64,000 nt of DNA from Neobacillus sp. YX16 (GTDB taxonomy: Bacteria > Bacillota > Bacilli > Bacillales > Cytobacillaceae), in contig NZ_CP126115.1 in the NCBI RefSeq assembly GCF_030123505.1, forward strand, positions 3,734,001 through 3,798,000, written 5' to 3'. The stretch's first letter is position 1; each line of letters opens with the position of its first letter. The notes below the pieces were generated by a model. It saw only the letters and a list, made by a program, of their open reading frames with translations, was not told the DNA's origin and did no database searches. Positions 1 to 7,904 of this stretch are shown in pieces. Made by a program: the position numbers and the translations under genes.

Positions 1-276
1 TAAGTCCAAATAGGTTTTTAGAATACCCGTATAAGATGCTTTATAAATAGGAGTTAAAATGACCACTATTTGTGATTCTTCTACTTGTTGATTTACTTGC
101 TTAATCGCCTCACTTTTAAAATTTGCAGTGATCAAGTCCTCCGCAGGAAGTTCATGTACGTAAATGGATTGAAAAGCGATTGCTTCATTCTCAAAAAATA
201 CTTCCACCCTTTGTTGTATGGCTGTTAATCGTGAATTCCTAGTATTGCCTCCATTTATGATTACGGCTTTATTCAT
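1..276 (-). CDS. NADPH-dependent FMN reductase (SsuE-like), 3' end outside window
   Basis: About 92 N-terminal residues are visible. They read as a flavodoxin-fold NAD(P)H:FMN reductase: a beta strand, then a GGNTRNSRL loop near residues 8-16 that would bind the FMN phosphate, and a TPIYKASYTG segment near residue 76 typical of SsuE-type reductases. It is the last visible gene of a minus-strand operon that follows a flavin monooxygenase and an ABC importer, so its likely job is to supply reduced FMN to that monooxygenase for releasing sulfur (sulfite) from organosulfur compounds. The ATG at 276-274 follows the monooxygenase stop by 15 bases. The C-terminus lies beyond position 1, so length and completeness cannot be judged. 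Confidence 0.8.
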   Translation of the reverse strand, partial: MNKAVIINGGNTRNSRLTAIQQRVEVFFENEAIAFQSIYVHELPAEDLITANFKSEAIKQVNQQVEESQIVVILTPIYKASYTGILKTYLDL

Positions 277-291
277 TTACATTCTCTCCTT

Positions 292-1638
292 TTATAGCCC
301 TACTGGATGTGACGAATGAATGGCTGGGTTTGCGGGCTTTGAAAGCCCTAGGTTTCCTCGCAGCGTATCGCTCTCATACTCCGTTCGGAATAAGCCTCGG
401 CGCTGTAATTCTGGAATCACGAGTTCAACAATATCATTAAAACCATCAGGGAAAGTAGGAGGCATAATGTTAAAACCATCTGCTCCTTCGTTTAAAAACC
501 ACTCTTCTAATTGATCTACAATCTGTATAGGTGTTCCAACGATTTCTCGGTGACCACGAGCCCCCGCAATACGTTCATAAATCTCTCGTAATGTCTGTAA
601 GTTTTCCCGTTTAGCAATTTCACGAATGATGTTAGAACGGATGAGCGGATTGGTTTTATCCTCAATTCCATTAAACTCTGGCAATGGACCATCCACATCA
701 TACCCAGTCAAATCAATATTTGTGAAATTTGATAGATAAGCTAAACCTACTTCAGGAGAAATATAGCTATTTAACAATCGCTGCTTATCACGAGCCTCTT
801 CCTCCGTTTTTGCCACTGTAATGAACACACCAGGCATTATTTTTAAGTCTTCCGGCTTGCGGCCATATTTAGATAGACGACCTTTAACATCACGATAAAA
901 AGCTTGTGCCTCTTCTAGTGTTTGCCATGCGGTAAAAATAACTTCGGCCGTTTTCGCTGCAAGTTCCTTTCCAGCTTCAGATGAACCAGCTTGCACGATT
1001 ACCGGATGTCCTTGCGGGGTCGATGGAGCATCAAGCGTTCCTTTCACCTTAAACCATTTTCCCTCATGATCGACATGATGTACCTTCTTCAAATCTAATA
1101 ACTTTCCTTTTTCCTTATCTATCACAAGCCCATCCTCTTCAATTGAAAAAAATAGCTTTTTAACAACATCCACAAATTCCTCAGCACGTTCATATCGGGA
1201 AGCATGATGTAAATGTTTTTCTTTGCCAAATAGAAGTGATTCACCAGCATTTGCCGATGTCACTACGTTCCAAGCTGCCCGGCCCTTCGAAAGATGATCA
1301 ATGGCAGCAAATTTACGCGCCACATGGAACGGTTCGTTGTAGGTTGTTGTCAATGTAGCCGTTAAACCAATTTTTTTCGTAACGGCCGCCAGTGCGGAAA
1401 TAATGACTATTGGGTCCAGCTTCAACATGGCTGAATGCCCGCCTTCAGAAAGCTGTTGACCAAATACATCCGCAAAAAATATCATATCGAATTTAGCACG
1501 CTCAGCACTTTGTGCTAATTCCGTTAAAAATTCCAAATCTAAGACACGATTTGCCCCTGAAGTAGGATATCGCCAGCTCGCTACATGATGCCCAGGCAAA
1601 TGGAAAAATGCTCCTAATTTCATTTGTTTCTTCTTCAT
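292..1638 (-). CDS. LLM-class FMN-dependent monooxygenase, NtaA/SnaA/DszA family
   Basis: A 448-residue luciferase-like (TIM-barrel) monooxygenase that uses FMNH2 from a partner reductase. The N-terminal LGAFFHLPGHHVASWRYP and the internal AAWNVVTSANAGES segment are characteristic of the nitrilotriacetate/pristinamycin/dibenzothiophene-sulfone monooxygenase family. I chose the ATG at 1638 because the AGGAG lies 11 bases upstream of it; the longer reading from a GTG at 1650 would overlap that site. Its neighbours (ABC importer upstream, FMN reductase downstream) suggest oxidative cleavage of an imported sulfonate, sulfone or similar compound for sulfur nutrition. The family does not fix the substrate, which remains inference. 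Confidence 0.85.
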   Translation of the reverse strand: MKKKQMKLGAFFHLPGHHVASWRYPTSGANRVLDLEFLTELAQSAERAKFDMIFFADVFGQQLSEGGHSAMLKLDPIVIISALAAVTKKIGLTATLTTTYNEPFHVARKFAAIDHLSKGRAAWNVVTSANAGESLLFGKEKHLHHASRYERAEEFVDVVKKLFFSIEEDGLVIDKEKGKLLDLKKVHHVDHEGKWFKVKGTLDAPSTPQGHPVIVQAGSSEAGKELAAKTAEVIFTAWQTLEEAQAFYRDVKGRLSKYGRKPEDLKIMPGVFITVAKTEEEARDKQRLLNSYISPEVGLAYLSNFTNIDLTGYDVDGPLPEFNGIEDKTNPLIRSNIIREIAKRENLQTLREIYERIAGARGHREIVGTPIQIVDQLEEWFLNEGADGFNIMPPTFPDGFNDIVELVIPELQRRGLFRTEYESDTLRGNLGLSKPANPAIHSSHPVGL

Positions 1639-1693
1639 AACTACAACCACTCCTATTTATCTTATTTGTTTAGTCGGATTTAATCACAATAAA

Positions 1694-2713
1694 TTATTTT
1701 GCAAATGGATTAAATTCATTTGTATATAAATCCTCTGCCTTCACTTGGCCTTCTTTTAATTCACCATTTTTCACAAGCCATTTTATCCAAACTTCAAATT
1801 CCGATGATGTTATGACACCACCTTTTTCTGCAATTCCTGAACTCTTCCAATACTTCAAATTATCTGTTGTTTCCTTGCGCCCACGTTTATTGATAATATC
1901 CTCAAAGCGAGAAATCACTTCTTCCCTAGGTACTGTTTGTGCCCAATCTATTGCCTTTGCCACTCCTTCAACCACTTGCTTAACGGTATTCGGATTGTCC
2001 TTGATATACTGTTCTGAAAAAAACAAATCACCTGCCGTAAACTCTGATCCGTACACTTCAATATCTCTAAATAATTCTACTATTCCACCTCTTTCTATAG
2101 CCCGGTCTCTTGCAATACTTGAAGGTCCGCCAAGCACAACCGCATCTAGCTGATGATTTCGCAGCGCCTGTTCTCCATTTGACATCGGTATTGTTACTAA
2201 GGTCACTTGTTCAATTTCCTTTTCCGTTAAACCGCCATTACGCAAATAGTCTTTAACGGCAAATTCAGCATGAGCACCTAAAATATTGACACCAATTTTT
2301 TTACCAATTAAATCTTTAGCAGATTTTATTTGACTATCCTCCAGCACATAGGCCCCCATGTACGTATTTTCATCACTGCCATAATAACCAACGACTGATT
2401 TTAATTTTACGTTTTCTGCATACGATTTAATAATCGCTCCATTAAATGCTGCACCAAAATCAATTTGCTTGGTCGCTGTTAATTGGATACTTTCTGGCCC
2501 GCCTGTACTATCACCGATATACTCCAGCTTCAAGTCTCCTAAATAGCCTAAATCCTCTGCCAGTTCAGGGTAGCTGACAACACCCGGCGAACCTTGATAT
2601 TGTAGAACCTTATCTTCTTCTCCTTTAGCAGCTGATTTATTACTTGAACAACCTGATAAAATTATGCTTAAAACAACCACTATAAAAATAGGCATGACTA
2701 ATTTTTTCATCAT
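1694..2713 (-). CDS. ABC transporter substrate-binding lipoprotein (SsuA/NMT1-like)
   Basis: A 339-residue extracellular solute-binding protein. Residues 1-22 form a lipoprotein signal peptide with lipobox LSGC (acylated Cys22). The mature part has the NMT1/SsuA periplasmic-binding fold, including KSAKDLIGKKIGVNILGAHA and a VVLGGPSSIARD segment in the ligand cleft. Two consecutive ATG codons follow AAGGAG; either could be used. It sits between the permease gene (31 bases upstream) and the monooxygenase gene, and should deliver an organosulfur or similar small acid to the permease. Substrate identity is inferred only from operon context. Confidence 0.87.
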   Translation of the reverse strand: MMKKLVMPIFIVVVLSIILSGCSSNKSAAKGEEDKVLQYQGSPGVVSYPELAEDLGYLGDLKLEYIGDSTGGPESIQLTATKQIDFGAAFNGAIIKSYAENVKLKSVVGYYGSDENTYMGAYVLEDSQIKSAKDLIGKKIGVNILGAHAEFAVKDYLRNGGLTEKEIEQVTLVTIPMSNGEQALRNHQLDAVVLGGPSSIARDRAIERGGIVELFRDIEVYGSEFTAGDLFFSEQYIKDNPNTVKQVVEGVAKAIDWAQTVPREEVISRFEDIINKRGRKETTDNLKYWKSSGIAEKGGVITSSEFEVWIKWLVKNGELKEGQVKAEDLYTNEFNPFAK

Positions 2714-2744
2714 CGTTTCTCCTTATCTATCAATCTTACTTTTT

Positions 2745-3554
2745 TCATCCATTTACTTGTTGCTTCCATTTTGAAAATTTGCGTTCGAGCAAACTTAATC
2801 CTTGATTGATCAATAACCCTAGCAAAGCAATCGTTAAAATTCCTGCATACATTTCGGGGATTTGAAAGTTGTATTGTGAATACGTAATTAAATATCCTAA
2901 ACCTTCTTTTGCCCCTACCATTTCTGCTGCAATTAACACTAAAATTGCCGCTGTACCTGCCATACGAATCCCAGTAAAAATCATTGGCACGGATGCTGGT
3001 AAAATCACTTTGAGAAAAAGCTTAACCGAAGAAATATTCATAGAACGTGCTGATTTAATCAATAAGGGATCTACACTTCCTACTGCTGCAATGGTGTTCA
3101 AAAGAATTGGCCAAGTGCAGGCAAATATTACGATGGCAATTTTTGACGTTTCACCAATTCCCATCAGCAGCATAAATACCGGCAGCAAGGCTAGTGCTGC
3201 TGTATTTCGAAACAACTCTAACACTGGATTTAATAATTCTCTTGCTAGCGGATACCAGCCAATCACTAATCCTAACGGGATGGTAATGATTACTGCTAGT
3301 GCAAAGCCAGTAAATGACCGCGTAATACTCGCAGCAAAATGTGCGAAAAGCTCACCTGTAATGATTAAGTTCCACCAAGAAATTAATACACTAGAAAAAG
3401 TCGGAAAGAATGCTTGGTCCACTAAGCCAATTCTAGGTGCTATTTCCCAAACTAAAAATAAGGCAATTAAAACAATGGACTGTTTGAAAATCTTTCCCAA
3501 GCTTGATAATACAAAGAGTTTTGGTTTACTTGGCTGCATGGTGGTTGGAATCAA
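2745..3554 (-). CDS. ABC transporter permease (SsuC/TauC-like)
   Basis: A 269-residue integral membrane protein with about six hydrophobic segments and the BPD_transp_1 domain over roughly residues 80-260. The coupling-helix region with the EAA-like signature lies near residues 160-190 (KSARSMNISSVKLFLKVILP), where it would contact the ATPase. It resembles nitrate/sulfonate/taurine permeases. The reading begins at a TTG with only weak Shine-Dalgarno complementarity; an ATG five codons later (3539) is an alternative. It lies 39 bases after the ATPase gene and 31 bases before the binding-protein gene, so the three form one importer. Confidence 0.87.
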   Translation of the reverse strand: MIPTTMQPSKPKLFVLSSLGKIFKQSIVLIALFLVWEIAPRIGLVDQAFFPTFSSVLISWWNLIITGELFAHFAASITRSFTGFALAVIITIPLGLVIGWYPLARELLNPVLELFRNTAALALLPVFMLLMGIGETSKIAIVIFACTWPILLNTIAAVGSVDPLLIKSARSMNISSVKLFLKVILPASVPMIFTGIRMAGTAAILVLIAAEMVGAKEGLGYLITYSQYNFQIPEMYAGILTIALLGLLINQGLSLLERKFSKWKQQVNG

Positions 3555-3593
3555 TTTTATCGTTTCGATTTGAAAGAACCCCTCTCTATTGGT

Positions 3594-4406
3594 TTAAATG
3601 TTCATACCTTGGTATTCGGCTTCATGCAATGAACTCCAAACTTGATGACGTAATTTCCCAAAATCAGGATGGGAGCGGATATCAGCATCTTCTAATCTTG
3701 ATTTTAGCGGGATATCTACAATCTCCTTTACCGTACCAGGACCTGGTGTTAACACGACTACTCGCTCTCCCAAATAAACGGCCTCATCGATCCCGTGGGT
3801 GATAAAGATTATCGTTTTTTTTGTTTTCTCCCAAATGCGTAGAAGCTCACTTTGGAGGGATTCCCTTGTTTGTGCATCCAGTGCAGCAAAAGGCTCATCC
3901 ATTAACAAGACATCTGGGTTAAATGCTAGACTTCTAGCAATCGCTACACGTTGTTTCATTCCTCCTGAGAGTTCATGCGGATAACGGTCTCCAAAATTAC
4001 TCAGACCCACTAAAGAAAGGAAATGGTTTGCTTGCTCCTTCCATTCATGTTTCGGTATACCCTTTGCTTCTAGACCAAATTCAATATTGCCGCGGGCCGT
4101 CTTCCATGGAAACAAAGCATACTGCTGAAAGACAATACCACGGTCGAGCCCTGGACCTGTTATTCTTTTCCCATCTATTAAGATGCGCCCGCTTGATGGT
4201 GTTGTCAGCCCGCCTAGTAAGTCAAGTAACGTTGATTTTCCACAACCGCTTGGTCCTACTAATGTGATAAACTCTCCTTCTTTTACGGTAAACTCTATCT
4301 CCTTTACCGCTGTAAAGTCTCTTGTGGCGCCCTTTTGTCCCGAATCTCGAACAGTAAAGGTTTTTGTTACCTGCTCAAACCTGATTTTTTCTTTCGCTGC
4401 TGTCAT
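3594..4406 (-). CDS. ABC transporter ATP-binding protein (SsuB/TauB-like)
   Basis: A 270-residue ATPase, first gene of the organosulfur operon. Walker A GPSGCGKST is at residues 51-59, the Q-loop at FQQYALFPW (about 93-101), the ABC signature LSGGMKQ at 146-152, Walker B VLLMDEP at 166-172 and the switch His in FITHGIDEA near 205. All catalytic residues are present. The ATG follows GGAG with suitable spacing. It powers the permease encoded directly downstream. An 80-base leader upstream carries a terminator-like hairpin, so read-through may control the whole operon. Confidence 0.9.
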   Translation of the reverse strand: MTAAKEKIRFEQVTKTFTVRDSGQKGATRDFTAVKEIEFTVKEGEFITLVGPSGCGKSTLLDLLGGLTTPSSGRILIDGKRITGPGLDRGIVFQQYALFPWKTARGNIEFGLEAKGIPKHEWKEQANHFLSLVGLSNFGDRYPHELSGGMKQRVAIARSLAFNPDVLLMDEPFAALDAQTRESLQSELLRIWEKTKKTIIFITHGIDEAVYLGERVVVLTPGPGTVKEIVDIPLKSRLEDADIRSHPDFGKLRHQVWSSLHEAEYQGMNI

Positions 4407-4485
4407 TTACTTCACTCCATTTCATCATTTTTAAGCCTAATAATGTTATTCACACCCCCATTAATGGCATTGCTATATCCTTTTT

Positions 4486-4534
4486 AATAAAAAAAGGCTC
4501 AAAGGCCAACGACTAAACGTTGGTCCTCTGAGCC
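4486..4534 (-). terminator. Terminator hairpin in the leader of the sulfur ABC operon
   Basis: On the minus strand the arms GGCTCAGAGGACCAACG and CGTTGGCCTTTGAGCC enclose a 6-base loop and are followed by a run of T. It lies between the probable promoter region and the ATPase start (about 80 bases away), so it would terminate the operon prematurely unless bypassed. No T-box or S-box core sequence was recognised. It could also serve as terminator for a short leader transcript. Confidence 0.6.
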
Positions 4535-4632
4535 TCTGGTTTACCAGTCGGACAGAAGTCACTGATTCATTTTGCATCACGATTATCTTGCTTTTTTTCC
4601 TTGCTTTTTTACCTTAATTTGATACCCTTATT

Positions 4633-4654
4633 ATTCCGATTAAGTTTATTGGAT
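4633..4654. promoter_or_regulatory. Imperfect inverted repeat upstream of the sulfur operon, CymR-like candidate
   Basis: ATTCCGAT and its near mirror ATTGGAT flank an AT-rich centre. The two halves match at most positions (pattern ATnCCnATnAA on each strand). Its place at the 5' end of a sulfur-scavenging operon fits an operator for the cysteine-metabolism repressor CymR, but I recall the CymR consensus only loosely, so the regulator is inference. Confidence 0.35.
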
Positions 4655-4828
4655 TACTTTTTTTAATATCATAGTATGCTTTCATAAAAAAATCAACAAC
4701 ATTTTGAAAACTTTTACAATAGATATCAGAATTGGGTATTATGAATTACTGTTTCCTCTATTGCCATAGACTAAAGGTAACTGTATTGAGCTCTTGTTCC
4801 CGTTAGTGTTGTTACACTACAAGCTATG

Positions 4829-5098
4829 CTAGCACCTTACATATTTGCGTTTGAAACCAAGCTTTCCTCTATCTAATTCCTTTTGAATATTTTCTGACGC
4901 AAGCAGGATGGTGCTATTTTTCTTGCCCCGCTTCATTTCTACAGGACCTACTGCCTTAGCCGTTTCAACGGCTTTATCATGGAGTGGCAAATATGAAATT
5001 CCCACTGTGTACATAAAATTATTCATAGCGGACTTCGTTCGATCAGGAGAATCGTGAATCGTTTTTTCCACCTGCTCAAGCATACCGGCAAGCTTTGC
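4829..5098 (-). pseudogene. C-terminal remnant of a DNA alkylation repair protein (AlkD/YhaZ-like)
   Basis: About 85-90 residues in frame, containing EQVEKTIHDSPDRTKSAMNN and IGISYLPL-type segments followed by GPVEMKRGKK, which look like the C-terminal end of the HEAT-repeat DNA glycosylase family found in Bacillus. That family is normally 200 residues or more, and the N-terminal two thirds are absent. The frame stays open to about 5098, where coding similarity passes directly into the oppositely oriented L,D-transpeptidase fragment. The ATG at 5083 is probably an internal Met rather than a true start, so this is most likely non-functional. Confidence 0.6.
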
Positions 5099-5456
5099 GG
5101 AACAGCGGATTTGGATTTACAAAAATGGACAATTGGCTGTCACAACCCATGTATTCACAGGGAAACGCAGCACAGGAGAAGATACACATCCGGGTGTTTG
5201 GTATATCCTTTATAAAAAGTCACCTTCCGTTCTCAGAGGCACTGCAGTTGGTAAAGGAAGTTATGCCGTTCCGGTAAATTACTGGGCTCCCTTTACGAAT
5301 GAAGGCCAAGGGTTCCACGATGCCAGCTGGCGGACAAATTGGGCAAGTGATGCCTATAATACGGCAGGTTCTGCTGGCTGTGTCAACGTCCCTCCAAATG
5401 TGATGGCATCCATTTATAATAATCTCAGCCAATACGATCCAGTTGTAATTTATTAA
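5097..5456 (+). pseudogene. C-terminal YkuD L,D-transpeptidase domain, 5' truncated
   Basis: Reading from about 5097 gives a YkuD catalytic domain beginning QRIWIYKNGQLAVTTHVFTG, continuing through a TPxGxW-like HPGVWYI turn and ending with the active-site region FHDASWRTNW and SAGCVNVPP. The catalytic Cys is present, but the usual SHGC is SAGC here, so the common His before Gly-Cys is Ala. A secretion signal and N-terminal half are missing, and no start codon with a ribosome site precedes the domain; a TTG at 5133 would cut into the fold. This is a decapitated cell-wall cross-linking enzyme. Confidence 0.65.
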
Positions 5457-5470
5457 AATCCAACATAAAT

Positions 5471-5510
5471 AGAAGCAGCAAATCGATGGATTTCTGCTTC
5501 TTTCTTTTTT
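5471..5510 (+). terminator. Rho-independent terminator after the L,D-transpeptidase fragment
   Basis: AGAAGCAG and CTGCTTCT arms extended by AAATC/GATTT close a short loop, followed by a T-rich run. It lies 15 bases after the stop codon. Confidence 0.75.
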
Positions 5511-5578
5511 TATTTTTTTCTTCCTAAAACCTCGTTCTACCGAAAATTTCTATCTGCCACCTGAATGTATTGCCCCAT

Positions 5579-6109
5579 TCAATTACAACGATCCTTCTTC
5601 AAGTATACTGTCATTAATTTTAGCCCCATCCCGCAAATTAATAAAACAGTCCCAAAGGTAGTAATGAAGAATATTGGGGATATTATTTTTACAAGGGAAA
5701 GCCCCACCATAATCATCCCAACAAGGAGATAGTGATTAATTGCGTGTAAACGATATGCATTCTGCTCTATATGCCACGCGTGATGGTAACCTTGTAAGAA
5801 TCCTAAAATAACCTGAAATAAGAGAGCAATGTAAGGAAGAACTTCAAATGAACTATTTATATAGCCTACTAGTATATAAACACTACCCATCCCAATGTAA
5901 ATATAAGGAATATACATATTGGCATGCTTTTTACCAGCTCGGAATAGACGATATCCAAAGGCAGCACTAAAAGAAAAAGCAGCAAAAAACCAAGTAAATA
6001 AGGTAAATGTCAGTGAGGCTTCTTTTAACCAAAGGATATAGTATGGAAAAATGACAACCTGGCCAACTGATACTACCAAAGGGACATAGCGTTCACTCAA
6101 ACTCTTCAT
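5579..6109 (-). CDS. Membrane protein of unknown function
   Basis: A 176-residue protein made almost wholly of hydrophobic segments (about five or six transmembrane helices) starting VPLVVSVGQVVIFPYYILW. I do not recognise the family. The ATG at 6109 is chosen because AAGGAG lies 8 bases upstream; a longer frame reaching 6160 would overlap the end of the preceding oxidase gene and lacks a ribosome site. It starts 13 bases after the FAD-oxidase stop and is almost certainly co-transcribed with it, so it may be the membrane partner or electron acceptor of that anchored flavoprotein. That role is inference. Confidence 0.7.
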   Translation of the reverse strand: MKSLSERYVPLVVSVGQVVIFPYYILWLKEASLTFTLFTWFFAAFSFSAAFGYRLFRAGKKHANMYIPYIYIGMGSVYILVGYINSSFEVLPYIALLFQVILGFLQGYHHAWHIEQNAYRLHAINHYLLVGMIMVGLSLVKIISPIFFITTFGTVLLICGMGLKLMTVYLKKDRCN

Positions 6110-6122
6110 CCGAGGCTCCTTC

Positions 6123-7610
6123 TTAAAAATAATGGTCATAAAAGATATTTTGAAAAACATCGTTTGGATCTCTTTTTAATTTTTCTTCTTGAAACTTCTC
6201 CCACTTTGGATAAGCAATTCTAAATTGGTCTTTTGTTTGATAAGGATAATATGGGAGGTAATATCCCCCTCCGTGCTTGAGTGTCAAATCCGTCCATCCC
6301 TGAATAATGGCTTTCGCATTATTAATCTCTTTTTCTTTTAAGCCATGTTGGATTAAAATGACGAGTCCAAACATATCTTCTTTGGCATAATTCAAACTTG
6401 TGTAGTTGTCCTTTGCAGCATAACGAACAGTAATGTTTTGAATCTTAAAATCATCATTTTTATCAATAGCTGGGAGAAATCTTTTTAAATCACTCATATA
6501 TTCTTCAAACTGCTCCACTGGAATGAAGAACTCTTGCAGTACTTCTACCCGACCAGGTGTTGTAAATTCCATAAAAGCAGAATTCCCGCGCATGGCGTTA
6601 TTTCGAGTAATTTCGTCTCCGTCGAGTGACTTAATCAGCAGCTTTTGATTTTCCCAGAAAAGATCTTCTACCCCCCCGCCTTGCCGGCAAAGATCCAGTG
6701 CCAGCTTACCAATTCGGGCACCGCGCTCTTTTTTAAGCGGCGTTTGATCATCCGTTTTTCCAGTATAGATGTAATCGATTACATACATTTCGTTCAAAAA
6801 AGAATTCGGAGCAACACTTACTCTTGCATAATGCATAGATGTATCATCATTTCTTAACAGTTTTGCAAAATAGGCTTCATACTCATGTGTTTTATGTTCT
6901 TCTGTATGGATTGTGTAAACGTCATTTTCCGTTAATTCTAAAGTGACATCTAAAATGACACCGAATAAGCCATAGCCGCCAAATACATACTTCATCCATT
7001 CCTCAGAGTCATTCTGAGTTATTGTTTTAATCTCTCCTGTGGGAGTCAAGATGGTCATTTCCCTGACTGTTCCAGCCATTGGGCCAGACCGTATATCCCG
7101 CCCATGAGCATTAACGGAAAGTGATCCTCCTATGGTGAAAATCGATTGTGATTGTGTGACTTTTAAAGCTAGCCCATAAGGTTGAATCGCTTCCTGAACA
7201 TCTTCCCACGTAGCTCCACTTTCTACTTTTATCGTTTTATGCTGTTTATCTATTTCGAGGACTTTATTGAACGTCTTCATATCCAATACTACACTATCCT
7301 TGTAATATGTATGTCCTCCTTGCGAATGCTGCAGTCCAGCTATGGAAATATGCTGGCCCTTTTCATTCGCTTCCTTCACAATTTTTTGTAATTCGGTCCG
7401 ATTACCTACTTTTACTATTCTTTCGATCCGTTCAGGAAGCAGACCTGTATAATCTGTTGTCAAATTTCTCTGAGAGAGTCCATATTTTCTTTTTTCGATA
7501 GGGATACTTAAGGACACGAAGACAACAAAAATACATACTACAATTCCAAGAAACCATGGATTTTTATGTATTACCTGTTTATTGTTCTTTATTAGTGATG
7601 GCTTCAACAA
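6123..7610 (-). CDS. Membrane-anchored FAD-binding oxidoreductase (FAD_binding_4 / lactone-oxidase type)
   Basis: A 495-residue flavoprotein. Residues 16-36 form one hydrophobic N-terminal anchor. The PCMH-type FAD domain covers about residues 60-240, with ISIAGLQHSQGGHTYY, the conserved SVNAHGRDIRSGP loop and the FGGYGLFGVILDVTLEL strand. The rest resembles the substrate domain of aldonolactone/alcohol oxidases. Start codon is a TTG, with a second TTG directly after it; GGGGT is the only upstream Shine-Dalgarno-like element. A perfect 18-bp palindrome lies 11 bases upstream of the start. Substrate unknown. Confidence 0.82.
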   Translation of the reverse strand: MLKPSLIKNNKQVIHKNPWFLGIVVCIFVVFVSLSIPIEKRKYGLSQRNLTTDYTGLLPERIERIVKVGNRTELQKIVKEANEKGQHISIAGLQHSQGGHTYYKDSVVLDMKTFNKVLEIDKQHKTIKVESGATWEDVQEAIQPYGLALKVTQSQSIFTIGGSLSVNAHGRDIRSGPMAGTVREMTILTPTGEIKTITQNDSEEWMKYVFGGYGLFGVILDVTLELTENDVYTIHTEEHKTHEYEAYFAKLLRNDDTSMHYARVSVAPNSFLNEMYVIDYIYTGKTDDQTPLKKERGARIGKLALDLCRQGGGVEDLFWENQKLLIKSLDGDEITRNNAMRGNSAFMEFTTPGRVEVLQEFFIPVEQFEEYMSDLKRFLPAIDKNDDFKIQNITVRYAAKDNYTSLNYAKEDMFGLVILIQHGLKEKEINNAKAIIQGWTDLTLKHGGGYYLPYYPYQTKDQFRIAYPKWEKFQEEKLKRDPNDVFQNIFYDHYF

Positions 7611-7621
7611 ATCAACCCCAA

Positions 7622-7639
7622 TAGTGTAATATTACACTA
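7622..7639. promoter_or_regulatory. Perfect 18-bp palindrome, candidate operator
   Basis: TAGTGTAATATTACACTA is self-complementary over all 18 bases and lies 11 bases before the TTG start of the FAD oxidase, where bound protein would block initiation. The form is typical of TetR- or Fur-like dimer sites; no regulator gene is adjacent. Confidence 0.55.
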
Positions 7640-7743
7640 AATATAACAGGATATTTCCATTCTATGCAATACAAATTTTTTTAAAAAAATAGCCATGTTT
7701 CTCCCCTCCTTTATAGTAACCGTAGGCAATTTAGGTTCGTAAG

Positions 7744-7786
7744 AGAATTAAAAAAAGCCCTCAATTCACCAAGAGGACTGAGGACT
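7744..7786 (-). terminator. Degenerate terminator downstream of ltrA
   Basis: On the minus strand CCTCAGTCC and a partly matching TGAATTGAGG enclose CTCTTGG, followed by GCTTTTTT. The stem has mismatches. A similar element lies at 9268-9299 downstream of the metallophosphoesterase. Confidence 0.5.
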
Positions 7787-7904
7787 TCTAAGAAACTGAT
7801 CTTTATGCCTTTAATACACCAAATTGTGACGGCTTGTTAATTAAGGAGCAACGAATATCCTCCCCCTCTTACACCGCTTGAGTATCACTAAAATAAAGCC
7901 TTAG

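Noticed and set aside
4490..4601. 36-codon leader-peptide frame (minus strand) before the sulfur ABC operon
   Set aside because: No convincing ribosome site, no Cys or Met codon run, and open frames of this length are common by chance; kept only as part of a finding, not as a gene.
4486..4660. SAM (S-box) or T-box riboswitch before the sulfur operon
   Set aside because: Neither the S-box conserved core nor the T-box GGGTGG-type antiterminator sequence could be found on the minus strand.
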